Positions 1 to 10,104 of a DNA stretch of 64,000 nucleotides are shown piece after piece. Both the position numbers and the translations under genes were made by a program. Position 1 is the first letter of the stretch, and every line of letters begins with the position of its first letter. The stretch is taken from assembly GCA_031216915.1 (NCBI GenBank), contig JAUFNR010000012.1:558001-622000 (forward strand), read 5' to 3'. This DNA is from Pictodentalium vernedei (Eukaryota; Mollusca; Scaphopoda; Dentaliida; Dentaliidae). The notes under the pieces were generated by a model, which saw nothing but the letters and a program-made list of their open reading frames with translations, made no database searches and was not told where the DNA came from.

Positions 1-430
1 CCCATCTCTAGTACGTAATAGCTTAACAAGCCTGCAAATAATTATTTTTTGGTGCCTGTGATTGTAACAGTTACCAACAGTTTTGTACCCCATGTCACAG
101 GACCCAATAGAGTGTTATATCTTATACACTTACTATGACCAGTGCTACATTTTTAGCTGATCTTGACAAAATCCAGCTGAGCTAATCTCATTGCTCTCTG
201 TCCGTCCATCCATCATCCATCAACACCATGTTTTGGTCTTCTCCAAAACCACTGGGCCAATTCAAATGAAAGTTTGTGTGAGTGATGGTCCAGAAGGGGC
301 ATTGCATTTTTAGCTAAACTTGACAAAGTCAAGATAAGCTATTGCCATCACATGTGCGGAAGTCTGTTAGCCTGTGAGTCTGTTCACATTTTTCTTCAGC
401 ACAGGCTACACCCTAGTTCTTGTCTGATCG
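1..430. repeat. Degenerate CCGTCC-type interspersed repeat, no gene
   Basis: No coding signal is seen. The stretch holds two related segments, each opening with a TTTTAGCT...CTTGACAAA motif (near 150 and 308). The first runs into a CTGTCCGTCCATCCATC microsatellite (about 200-225). This architecture, a short conserved lead followed by a GTCC/ATCC/GTCT run, recurs at 6.96, 10.1, 27.5, 28.87, 43.18 and 56.7 kb and is probably a class of interspersed repeats. The right edge grades into the satellite that follows. Confidence 0.4.
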
Positions 431-434
431 TCAC

Positions 435-2224
435 AAAATTTCATATGCAGGTTTGGGGTCATGTCTAGAAGAGAACGTCCCCTTCTGGTCATGATCAGTC
501 AACCGGTGTGGCTGACCAAGCCCAAAACCTGAAAACCATTAACACAGTCTACAGGTCGTATTTATGAAGGGATTTCATTGTAACTTGGTAGGATGTCTTT
601 GTATAATGCCAAGATGAGAACGTCCCCTTTTGGTTATGATCTGTCAACTGTGATGGCTGCCCAAGCCCGAAACCGAAAAACTTTTAGCACAGTCTGCAGG
701 TCATATTTAATATGGAGGGATTTCATTGTAACTTAGTAGGATGACTCTGTATGATGTCTAGATGAGAACTTTCCCATTTGGTCACGATCTGTCAACCATG
801 ATGACTGCCCAAGCCCAAAACCTTTTGGATGTGGTTGGGCAAATGTGATGGCTGCAGGGGCCTGAAGCGCGAAAACCTTTAGCACAGTCTACAGATCATA
901 TTTATTAAGGGATTTCATTGTAACTTGGTAGGTTGACTTCATATAATGTCTAGATGAGAATGTCCCCTTTTGGACGCGATTGGGCAACTGTGATGGCTAC
1001 AGGGGCCCGATGCCCCAAAACCATTAGCACAGTCTACAGGTCGTATTTATGAAGGGATTTCACTGTAACTTGGTAAGATGCCACTGAATAATGCCTAGAT
1101 GAGAACGTCCCCTTTTGGTCATGATCCGTCAACCATTATGGCTGCCCAAGCCTGAAACCCCAAAACTTTTAGCACAGTCTGCAGGTCATATTTAATATAG
1201 AGGGATTTCATTGTAACTTGGTAGGATGACTCCGTATGAGGTCTAGATGAGAACTTCCCCATTTGGACGCCATTGGGAAACTGTGTCAACTGCCCAAGCC
1301 CAAAACCTGAAAACCTTTAGCACAGTACAGGTCATGTTTATGAAGGGATTTCATTGTAACTTGGTAGGTTGACTTCATATAATGTCTAGATGAGAACGTC
1401 CCCTTTTGGACGTGATTGGGCAACTGTGATGGCTACAGGACCCCCGAAGCCCAACACTTTTAGCACAGTCTGCAGGTCATATTTAATATAGAGGGATTTC
1501 ATTGTAACTTGGTAGGATGACTCCGTATGAGGTCTAGATGAGAACTTCCCCATTTGGACGCCATTGGGAAACTGTGTCAACTGCCCAAGCCCAAAACCTG
1601 AAAACCTTTAGCACAGTACAGGTCATATTTATGAAGGGATTTTATTGTATCTTGGTAGGATGACTCCAAATGATGTCTAGATGAGAACGTCCCCTTTTGG
1701 TTGCGATCATTCAGCCTTGATGGCTGCCCAAGCCCAAAACCCCAAAACCTTTAGCATACTCTATAGGTCGCATTTATGGGGGGATTTCATTGTCACTTGT
1801 TAGGTCGACTCCATATTATGCCTAGATGATGGCATCCCCGTTTGGTCATGATTGGTCCACTGTGACGGCTTCAGGGGGGCAAAGCCCGAAAACCTTGAGA
1901 ACAGTCTACAGATCATATTTATGAAGGGATTTCATTGTAACTTCGTAGGATCACTCCAGATGATGCCCAGATGACAACATCCCATTTTGGTCGCGATCAT
2001 TCATCCATGATGGCTTCCCGAGCCCAAAAGTAAAAAAGCTGTAGTACAGACCACGGGTCATATTTGTGAAGGGATTTCATTGTAACTTAGTAGAACGACA
2101 CAGTATAATGTCGAGATGAGGACGTCCCCTTTTTGTTGCAATTGGTCAACCGTCATGGATTCACAGGCCTGAAGCCCGAAAACCTTTAGCACAGTCTTCA
2201 GGTCATATTTATGAAGGGATTTCA
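435..2224. repeat. ~145-bp satellite array (about 12 units)
   Basis: The landmark GATGAGAACGTCCCC recurs near 613, 761, 953, 1098, 1246, 1389, 1537, 1680, 1825, 1970 and 2115. Spacings are 143-148 bp, plus one 192-bp interval with extra sequence near 825-870. Each unit also carries TTTAGCACAGTCT and GGGATTTCATTGTAACTTGG. Units 1246-1536 and 1537-1670 are closer to each other than to their neighbours, so a 291-bp dimer was copied. The array continues after an inserted element, at 2809-2965. No unit has a convincing open frame. Confidence 0.9.
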
Positions 2225-2808
2225 TAAGGATCTGCAAATCACAAATTTCTTTTCGAATCGAATCTCGAATCGAATTGTGTCTCTGATATCGACATCGAAT
2301 TGAATCCTGAATCGAATCTTAATAGACAAGTTATTTCATATTGCATCAAACGGAAGTTACGGAACACTGCGATGACCCTTACGCGACAGAGTGAACACCT
2401 TAAACATCAATAACTAAATACTCTCTATAGCACCGTCGCTGAAACAGCTAGGCCTATTGTCCATAGTTTTAGTTTTTGAAGACCTAACTTGTTACTATTC
2501 ACGTTCTTAAGAACGTGAGTAGTAACAAGTTAAGCCTTCAAAAACCAAAACTATGGATAATGTTCTGGGCCAAATTCACACCTTACCTAACAATTAAACA
2601 TTGTCAATTACTCAAAAAAATAGGAATTGAGCCTACATGAATGAATTTTCTAATGACAGTTTTATCCTATTTTTGTTGGAAATGTAACAAATTGAAGTTA
2701 GTACGAGAGATTCGAAAAAATCGAATCCTGAGACTGATTCGGAATCGATCTCGAAGCATACGTATGGTATCGATATCGAATCGAATCTCGAATATTCGCA
2801 GGACCCAA
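2225..2808. mobile_element. hAT-like non-autonomous element (MITE) inside the satellite
   Basis: The element is bounded by a perfect 8-bp target duplication GGATTTCA (2217-2224 and 2809-2816). The duplicated word is part of the satellite unit, so the satellite resumes exactly across the insertion. The ends form imperfect inverted repeats: TAAGGATCTGCAAAT on the left against TTGGGTCCTGCGAAT on the reversed right. Subterminal regions are rich in ATTCGA/ATCGAAT words in opposite orientations, a layout common in hAT MITEs. At 584 bp it has no transposase. An 8-bp duplication is the hAT hallmark; the superfamily call is inferred from it. Confidence 0.8.
2455..2562. repeat. ~108-bp near-perfect palindrome in the hAT-like MITE
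   Basis: The two arms meet at 2508/2509 (ACGTTCTT/AAGAACGT). They extend about 54 bp each way with few mismatches, ending in CCATAGTTTT and AAAACTATGG words. It would form a long stem with almost no loop. Confidence 0.85.
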
Positions 2809-2965
2809 GGATTTCAGTGTAACTTGATAGGATGACTTGTTTTGGAATAATTTCACTGTATCTTGGTAACTTTCATTGACATGCGTTAACTGTGAGGGCC
2901 ACATACATTAACTGTAGGTCCACATTAACCCACCCCTCAGCTGTTTAGTACAGTCTACACCTCAT
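2809..2965. repeat. Continuation of the ~145-bp satellite
   Basis: GGATTTCAGTGTAACTTG at 2809 resumes the unit broken at 2224. Words matching TTAGTACAGTCTACA follow near 2945, after which similarity fades. Confidence 0.7.
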
Positions 2966-3052
2966 ATTATTTTTATTAAAAACATAGCAAACAGGGAACA
3001 GAAATCAACATATTCCCAATTATCACAATTCTTGTCTTATTTCATAAACATT

Positions 3053-3425
3053 ATTATTTATATTTATTTATTTATTTATGTTTAAGGTCCCATATTTATG
3101 CACAATGGCTAATCATGACCGTGACAGTTTTACGGGTGGAGGAAGCCGGAGTACCTGGAGAGAACCACTGAGCAACGACAAGCAGCTGCCAGCTCCCCAA
3201 CATCGTAACTCCGCACTGCAGCACAGGCAGGGTTAGATTGGTTGAAGACATGCGTACCATCAACGTGCAGTATGCCTTAGTACACAGCGTCATCGTGCCC
3301 CCACATGGGCAATGGGGGCGAAGTGTCTTGCCCAAGGACACAACGCGGATGCCGCAGGTTGGATTCGAACTGAGGATCTCTCGGCTTGCAGCCTGCACCT
3401 CTACCTACTGAACCACCGCGCCCCC
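3053..3425 (-). mobile_element. tRNA-headed SINE, full length
   Basis: Read on the minus strand, the head (about 3425-3360) has an A-box-like GTGGTTCAGTAGGTAGAG and a B-box-like AGTTCGAATCC, as in tRNA-derived polymerase-III promoters. The body contains TGTGTCCTTGGGCAA and TCCGGCTTCCTCCACCC and ends in (AATA)n. An 11-bp target duplication TCATAAACATT flanks it (3042-3052 and 3426-3436), supporting LINE-type retroposition. It shares its body with the 5S-headed SINEs at 49.6, 58.2 and 59.4 kb. Apparent ORFs across it are shadows. Confidence 0.88.
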
Positions 3426-3529
3426 TCATAAACATTGAACATTATCCTTTTCATCAAACACAACATACAGACAAGTTAAGCTACAGTGTCATTGACACTT
3501 TCATTGTTCAACTCAAAATGCCCAGCCCC

Positions 3530-4330
3530 ATAGGGAGGGACTGGGGTTAAATGGTCCAAAATATTTTTAAAATCTTCTCATGAACCAGTATGTACAATGA
3601 CTTGATATTTGTTATGGAGCTTCCTTTTGAGGTGTAGAAACAAGTTTGTTCAAACAAAGTTTGTGAAGCAATATTTGGCTTTGCAATGGGAGGGGTAAGA
3701 TTTTTGGCCCCGCCCAAAATTTATATTTTCTGAACCGATGCTCCTGTTTGAACCAAATTTGGTATGTGGTATTATTGGGTCATAAGTACTTGACTCATGC
3801 AAAAAAAAAAAAATTCCTGCATCCCCATGGGAACCCTAGGAGCTAAAAATAGAAATATTTTCAAACGCTCATATTTCCCAAACCACATTGAACAGAGAGC
3901 TGTTATTTGGTATGAAGCATCCTTAGGACCAGTAGAACTGAATGGTGAAAAAATTGCTATCGTTTATGTTAGGTTGTTCTGTAATGGGAACTGAAAAAAT
4001 GCTGAGTCAGCATATTTGCAAAAATTTAAAAAAAATCTTTTCTCCAGAACCAATCATCAGAATCTTTTGATATTCGGTATACAACAATCATAGGGGAGTC
4101 AGCTGCAAGTTTGTTAAAATAAAGCCCATTGGTTCATATTTGGGTTCCATACAGGAGCCCAAATTTTTAACTTAGTGTAATGTGGGGAATAGTTCTTCTT
4201 CTTCAGAACCACCAGTCAGAATCTTTTAATGTTTAGTATACATCATTGTTAAGAGAGTCAGTTTCAAGGTAATATGGGGAATATTCTTTAAAAATCTTCT
4301 TCAGATAATGTTACGGTGTGGAAATATTAA
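3530..4330. repeat. Degenerate ~170-bp tandem-like repeat
   Basis: Loosely repeated motifs such as CCAGAACCAATCATCAGAATCTTTTGATATTCGGTATACA (broken by mismatches) occur near 4040-4110 and again near 4197-4268. Related GAACCA...TTTGGTATG words lie at 3590, 3735 and 3880. No coding potential was recognised. Confidence 0.4.
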
Positions 4331-5530
4331 TGATATTGGTAACAGAAAGAAATCTGAGAATCAGCAACAATAACTATGAATTTAGCTATTCTGAAATTTA
4401 ATTTAAAAAAAATTAATAAAAAAAAAATGATACAAAGATCTTTAACACTAATTGGTTTGCAGAAAATAAAAAATAAAAACAGTGGTACTTATCAATTATT
4501 GAATTAGTCCAAAGTACAGTTTGACAGAATCCAGTAATGCAGTGGTGAAGAATCTTGTGAAGAAAGTTACCGGCTGGTAGTATTAAATCCAAGAATGTCT
4601 TTTCAGAAACAGTATCCCGTAGATTTGTAATAAAGTTTTCACTTAGAAATTTCAGCAGTCTCCAATAAAATATATTAAAATGCTCCACAAAATTCAAATG
4701 CAGTAAAAAATCCATGAAGTATTGAGCCACAGGTAATTTCCAAATAATTCAGTAGAATCCTGGCTTTACACAAAATAATATTTTTCTGTTTCACAAAAAG
4801 TATAAGTCCTCTTTTCCAAGACTAACAAATTCTCTTCAAAATTCTCTTTTGAAATCAATATTCCAAATTCACAAAGGAGCACTGCTTCCAAAATAAATGC
4901 ACTGTTCTGAAACAATAATAATCTCCAATGGAAACAACTGAAGTGAGTCTTTCTGAAATGGCTTTCTAAAAAATGAGTTTTTGAATTCTATTGACAAACC
5001 TTTATATAGTACCCAGATAGAATGTCCCAGAAGAGGAAGTTTCTGCAAAATTCTATTTCTTTCTATGTGATTCTGTCACAATTCATGTAAACAAGGTCCT
5101 TGACCTACTTAAACAGTTAAACAATCAACAGTTTTCTGTACAATGCTTTAAAAATAGGTTAGTGTAACAAAGATGTAAACAAAGGTCACTCGGTGCAAAT
5201 GAGTCAGACCAGTCAGAAAATGCAGAAATAAAAAATATCTATCTCATATAATTATCAACTAAGGATGTATCAATCTCAATATAATATGAGGGCTATAACA
5301 GATAATTCCTTGTATCAACCTCAAGGAAAGTCAATTATTGTTTTATTATTACAACAGATTATGACAGAAAAAATCATTTGCAAATTCCTTGCTTTATTAA
5401 ATATTTTTCAAAGAAAAACAGCATATTCATTTGCAACAAAATAAATTTTATGCAACAACTGGGAAGTAAAATAACTTTATAACATAACTCAGAAATTTCC
5501 AGTGTGGACAACCCAAAGGTTGCCAATTTA
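4330..5530. other. AT-rich unassigned sequence
   Basis: I see no gene, terminal repeat or target duplication here. Short open frames are AT-rich chance frames without recognisable motifs. Confidence 0.5.
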
Positions 5531-5606
5531 TTCAACATTCACTGGTATAACTATAAAAATACAATTGAGAACTAGGAATGTGCTATAAATAACAAAGTTA
5601 ATGAAC

Positions 5607-5890
5607 TTAAAACATGTCATGATAGTGAAAATGGGTGTAAAAAGCAGCCAGCCACTGCAAAATGGACGTGATCTGCCAAGGTGCTCGTGGAATACACTGC
5701 AGCGCTTGGCTCTCCTCATCAGAGGCACTCAGGGTGACAGTGTATTGTGTTGGTTCTGACTGGTAAGGGAGTAAAGTGGAAAATTCCACAAACTCCTCTG
5801 ACCAGATCTTCCATTTAATAAGCTGGCTAACATGCCACAGAGGCAGTGGCCAAAGGCTGAATACACTGTGGACCAGCTGGAGCTAGCCCC
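5607..5890 (-). pseudogene. Gag-like fragment of a decayed retroelement
   Basis: The minus strand keeps one frame of roughly 90 codons ending with a stop at 5607. It includes the words HVSQLIKWKIWSEEF and FVEFSTLLP, then, towards the end, PWQITSILQWLAAF. A block of the type xLIKxKIWxxEFVxFxxLLP followed by a WLxAF segment is familiar to me from ORF1/gag-like proteins of multicopy invertebrate retroelements. I cannot name the family with certainty. The same strand carries a related ORF at 6.1-6.6 kb and an SGNH-like ORF at 7.9-8.8 kb. They may be parts of one element broken by repeats. Confidence 0.45.
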
Positions 5891-6010
5891 TGTGCCAGGG
5901 AAAGGCATGGTATGGCTGATGTAGCAGTGTGATGTAACTGTTGAGGAGGAACCTCAAACATAGGAAAAGGTGGAAGTTTCTCCTAAGCAAGTGGTGGTAA
6001 ATGAGGTTTG

Positions 6011-6320
6011 TTACCTGGGGTAATGATATGAGCTGGTGCTGTCTGGTCACTTATAGAGGGTTGTATCGCTGTAAAGGGTTGAGGTGAGGTTAGTTACCTG
6101 GGGTAATGATATGAGCTGGTGCTGTATCACTGTAGTAGGTTGAGGTGAGGTTGGTTACCTGGGGTAATGATATGAGCTGGTGTTGTCTGGTCACTTGTAG
6201 AAGGCTGTATCGCTGTAGTAGGTTGAGGTGAGGTTGGTTACCTGGGGTAATGATATGAGCTGGTGCTGTCTGGTCACTTGTAGAGGGCTGTATTGCTGTA
6301 GTAGGTTGAAGTGTCCCAGA
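6011..6320. repeat. 83-bp minisatellite, four units
   Basis: TTACCTGGGGTAATGATATG begins at 6011, 6094, 6155 and 6238. Spacings are 83, 61 and 83 bp, so one unit has a 22-bp deletion. Because 83 is not a multiple of three, the minus-strand ORF crossing the array changes frame at each unit, so array growth probably helped destroy it. Confidence 0.85.
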
Positions 6321-6612
6321 GGCTGTTGTCTCCTTTACAGTGGCGATCACCCGCTGACACTGCTCGATCATAGACTGTCACATGGCATCCAAAACATTTT
6401 GTGGCAGTTGGATAAGCAAAACATCATTTGGTGGCGTCTATTCAACTGGCAGCACTGGCATAAGCTCAGCATCCTGAACATCCTACAGATGAGATAATCC
6501 ATCTCTCAAGTGGGCGTGTCGTGTAGACCGTGTAACCACAGAAGCTGACGGTTGTGGAACTGGTGCCTGATGTCCCTTTCCTGCCCTCTTAGTTTTTGCC
6601 GTGGCTTTAGGC
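6090..6612 (-). pseudogene. Broken ORF1-like frame with basic N-terminus
   Basis: On the minus strand a Met at about 6612 opens a basic, Pro/Ser/Thr-rich segment (start MPKATAKTKRAGKGHQ). It is interrupted by in-frame stops near 6495, 6445 and 6375, then stays open through MIEQCQRVIATVKETT into the 83-bp repeats. Such a low-complexity basic start is common in retroelement gag/ORF1 proteins, but no diagnostic domain is visible. It lies upstream of the gag-like fragment at 5.6-5.9 kb on the same strand. Confidence 0.35.
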
Positions 6613-6692
6613 ATTCAGCAAAATATAAATTGTGTGTTAGTGGCGCATAAATATCTGCTGCAGGATAAATAGAAATAGAAGAGTGGTCAGAA

Positions 6693-6715
6693 ATGCCCCC
6701 CCCCCCCCCCCCCCC
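6693..6715. repeat. Poly(C) tract
   Basis: About 22 consecutive C residues. Such tracts are prone to length errors in assemblies. Confidence 0.9.
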
Positions 6716-6779
6716 AATAAGTCGAGGAGGTGGGGTGGGCAGATATTACAAGTCAGCAAGAGGTAGGGAGAAATGAGTG

Positions 6780-7660
6780 GTGCTACTCAGGGTAAGTGCA
6801 GTCCCAGAATGATCATTGGGAAAGCCCCCCCTCAAATAATGGTGTGTGGATGAAGGCCCTGCAGTAACACCTATACTACTTGATGAATTTCATGCAATTT
6901 GCAGAATGCACAAATATACAGAGAAAATTCCAGGATGATGTTCATTGGAAATAATTTTTAGCTGCGACTAGCAGCTCTATAAGTGGCAATGTCGGTCTGT
7001 CTGTCTGTCGGTCGGTCTGTTGGTCTGTCTGTGACCAACGATTTTCAAAACTCAATAACTTTTGAAATACTTGATGGAATGACTTTATATTTGGCATGTA
7101 AGTGTATCTTATTGATGTCTAGCTACTGTTCAATGCATGTGTTGTTCCAAATATTTTTCTTGGAGTTATGGCCCTTGATGAACTTAGAATTTTGTGAGAT
7201 TGCACCACCCGTCGCAGCTGTGGCGTCGATGTCGCGATTTTTACTCAGACATGTAACTCCTTCCCGGATGATCATGGAAAGGGGGGGAAAAATTACTGAA
7301 TCACAGAAAGCACTTGCCAGCCCCAGAAGGATCATTAGGACTGTTGTTAAGTGAAGCAATGATCTACACAAAGAGAGGGAAAAAAAAAATATTGAGGGAA
7401 AAAATAACATGGAAGGTACCCATAATCGTAAAGTACCCAAAATCCCCCCCAAATGATCAAGGAAAGGGGGAAAAGAATTTCCACTTACAGTGTGCACCTG
7501 CAAGTCCCAGAAGGATCATTGGGACTGTGGCTGCTAACTGAAGCGCGATCTACAAATTACAATGATATTTTAAATTTGGATGAAACAATAATGTCGATAG
7601 CACCCAGGAAAATCATTGGGAGAGAAAATAGCATGCTCGGCCACAGGATAATCATTGGGA
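6780..7660. repeat. Irregular repeat of AGGATCATTGGGA words, with an inserted GTCTGTCTG-type repeat
   Basis: Variants of (A)GAAGGATCATTGGGAC occur near 6808, 7266, 7326, 7455, 7509, 7608 and 7645, usually followed by A/G-rich runs. Between 6960 and about 7210 lies a different repeat beginning TTTTTAGCTGCGACTAGCAG. It carries GTCGGTCTGTCTGTCTGTCG and then text resembling other CCGTCC-type repeats (TTGGCATGTAAGTG). No gene was recognised. Confidence 0.5.
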
Positions 7661-7855
7661 CGATACATAATGATGTTGGAAGAGTAGACAATGGCAGTTA
7701 AAATGTCCGGGCATATTGGGGGATCGAAATTGAAAACACCGAACAAGCGCCCTTTCAAAGTATACCCGATTCCGAGTTCACAACAATCAACAACAAACGG
7801 GACGAATAAAATAAGCTACGTTAGTGATCAATGAATCAACGGGTGGAAATCCTAG

Positions 7856-8764
7856 CTACTTACAAAGGTCATAAAACCAATCGCCGTCCATCCACACATT
7901 GAAATTAACCAAATTAGCTCCCATCCGTCCTGGGAATCTCAGTTGAAGACCCCAAAACATTGTATCGAAAATGCATCTTGTGTGCAGCCATGTTGAAAGG
8001 GGTGAACAAACAATCCCCGACAGGTGTTTGATTGTCTTAAGAGAACAACCGGAAGACACCAGCACTAAAGCGGACACAACAGAAGAACAATTGGTGCAGT
8101 GAAATCGCCGAGAGGTGACTGCAAGCATACGGACTGATAATACGATAGACGATTTAATGTTAATGCGAAATTTGTGCATTCCAATTTTGTTGAAATGTTC
8201 TCCATTACAAACCATACTTTTAACAGATAATGTCAGACGTTTATGCTTCCAAAATCGAACAGTCGCCCAATACCCCTTTAGACTGGCCAACAAACTTTCA
8301 TTCAGCTCAGCAACTTTACGATTAAACGCATCAATATCTTGGGGGCGAGTGCTAAATCATCGCCGGGCTCCTGACACAGAAGGCAACAAGATTCGGAACC
8401 GATGCAGAGATTGACAAACGATGGTTTCCTGCGCACGAACCACTTTTTCCAAATAATAAACAAAATCATTAATCAATTTACAGACCTCTGAAGGCTCAGC
8501 AATAGATAAATCGTTGGCACCAAATTGCAGAATAACAACATCTGGGGGAAAAGTCTGAATTTTCCGAAGCACAGACCCGTCAATCCCATCCACAGTCAAG
8601 CCACCGATTCCACAAAAACGAACATCCACATCTTTAGTTTGCGAATCAAGTCCTAGTCCTTCAGAAAAATTGGCAGTCATTGGAATGGACGCAAATGGAC
8701 AATCGGGCAACATAGCCTCCACCAGATGTTTAATATAAGATGAACCAAAAACTAAAACTTTCAT
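7856..8764 (-). pseudogene. SGNH-hydrolase-like ORF of a probable mobile element, one in-frame stop
   Basis: The minus strand has one continuous frame of about 300 codons, broken by a single TGA at 8357-8359. The chosen Met is at 8764, because the conserved core starts there: MKVLVFGSSYIKHL resembles SGNH block I (GDS/GSS type). DVVILQFGANDLS carries the block III GxND signature. NGEHFNKIGMHKF near the C-terminus occupies the place of the catalytic DxxH block. SGNH or esterase ORFs are known in some CR1-type LINEs and some tyrosine-recombinase retroelements, and this copy lacks introns and is broken, so a transposable-element origin is more likely than a host esterase. The parent family is not resolved. 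Confidence 0.6.
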
Positions 8765-9227
8765 AGGCATGCTGAAGTGTAAAAATACCATAAAGTACAA
8801 ACCTTGGGCTTGGATGATGTGAGCACAAGCTAACAGGAATTACAAATGGTAGGAAAATAGGTAACAAAAGCGATAAACAGAATTGCGTATTGAAATGTCT
8901 TAAAGACAAAGCAAAAGAATATTTATCTTGGCAGTGTTGAACAAAGAACTGACCAATTCTTCGGAAGCGAGGCTGCCGTCTTGAACACAGGCTGTTGATT
9001 GGACAGAAAATTCCACGATTCACTTTCATTTGTGCAGTAGTTCCTTTGATGTTTTATGAGTCAGTTGACTATAAATCGACACTAAGTGCTAATAATTAAC
9101 ACTCCCCAAGGTGTTGCATAAAGCTCATTACTTTGTAAATTGCATTAATTTCAACACATATATATATATGTATAAGAAGCAAGGTGCATTAACTCACTTG
9201 TTCATGTTGTAGTTAATTGTTATATTT
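8765..9227. other. Upstream sequence of the SGNH-like ORF, no clear gene
   Basis: The minus strand has an open frame (9029-8730) overlapping the SGNH ORF in another frame. It has no recognised domain and looks like chance or 5' element sequence. A short (TA)n run occurs near 9160. Confidence 0.4.
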
Positions 9228-9576
9228 GGGGGCGCAGTGGCTCAGTGGTAGACTGTCGGACTTCTAAGATAGAGGACCCAAGTTTGATCCCTGTTCAGGA
9301 TGACCCACGTTGTGTCTTTGGCACTTTATCCCAGTTGCCTACATGGGGGCACGATGACGCTGTGTACTAAGGCGTACCGCACGTCAATGGTGCACATGTC
9401 TTCAATCGCTGTAACCCTGCTTGAGCAGAGCTTGAACAGAGTTAGAATGTTGAGGAGCTGACAGCTGCTCGTCGATACTCGGTGGTTCCTCCACCCATAA
9501 AACAGTCACGGTCACGATCACGATTAGACATTGTGCAAGTATGTGACTTTAAATACCAATAAATAAATAAATAATA
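9228..9576 (+). mobile_element. tRNA-headed SINE
   Basis: It begins GGGGGCGCAGTGGCTCAGTG (A-box-like) and has a B-box-like AAGTTTGATCCC about 50 bp on. The body has GTGTCTTTGGCACTTTATCC, a GAGGAGCTGACAGCTGCTCG segment and a CCTCCACCCATAAAAC segment. It ends in (AATA)n after TGTGACTTTAAATACC. The body is the same family as the other SINEs here; the target duplication is not clear. Confidence 0.82.
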
Positions 9577-9689
9577 ATATTTTCAAACCAGTCTTTCTCT
9601 AATGAAAATCATCCTCACCAGGCTTGCATTACAACACAGGAGGGTCATCAGTTCTCACTTTTCAAACATCCACCTACTTCAAACCCATC

Positions 9690-9830
9690 TTCCAAATATG
9701 CGTGGGGTTTTGCCCATCTTTGTATGGGTCTTTGTCTGTCTATACATAGGGTTTTGTCCTCAAGGGGTGTTTTCCAATGGTGTGTTGTCCGATGGGGTTT
9801 TGCCCGGCATTTGGTTAAAATAATAAGTTG
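9690..9830. repeat. Degenerate GGGGTTTTGYCC minisatellite
   Basis: Words such as GGGGTTTTGCCCATC, AGGGTTTTGTCCTC, GGGGTGTTTTCCAATGG and TGGGGTTTTGCCC follow one another every 15-30 bp. No gene. Confidence 0.5.
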
Positions 9831-10047
9831 TATAAAAGGAAAAAGTTGCAATTGGAAATTTTGACAACATTGTGCAGAAAATTAACATATATATATTGTT
9901 TTATATTGTTGAATCCGCCATGGGAACCCTGGGACGTGAAGCAGTGCTTGTTTACTGTGGGAAACAAGCTCTGTTTTATTTGTAAAATAGGACCCAGTCA
10001 CCACTGCTTGTGTGGAAGTCCTCTAAAATGGGCAACACTGGGTTTAA
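9830..10047. other. Unassigned spacer
   Basis: No terminal repeat, ORF with motif or RNA feature was recognised. Confidence 0.4.
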
Positions 10048-10104
10048 ACCCTTTACCCAACGCAGACGATATCAAAATTTATTATTTTATATATCATTTT
10101 TATA

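Noticed and set aside
435..2224. CRISPR-like array
   Set aside because: Repeats are directly adjacent with no unique spacers, the units are ~145 bp, and the context is eukaryotic. It is a satellite.
3096..3398. 100-codon minus-strand frame and similar frames at 16.1, 26.5, 27.0, 49.8 and 59.5-60.1 kb
   Set aside because: All are translations of the SINE body; the recurrence reflects the repeat, not a protein family.
7856..8764. Host esterase gene
   Set aside because: In-frame stop, no introns, gag-like ORFs on the same strand and repeat context favour a mobile-element ORF.
9228..9300. tRNA gene candidate (A and B boxes)
   Set aside because: The segment cannot be folded into a credible cloverleaf by eye and leads into the SINE body.
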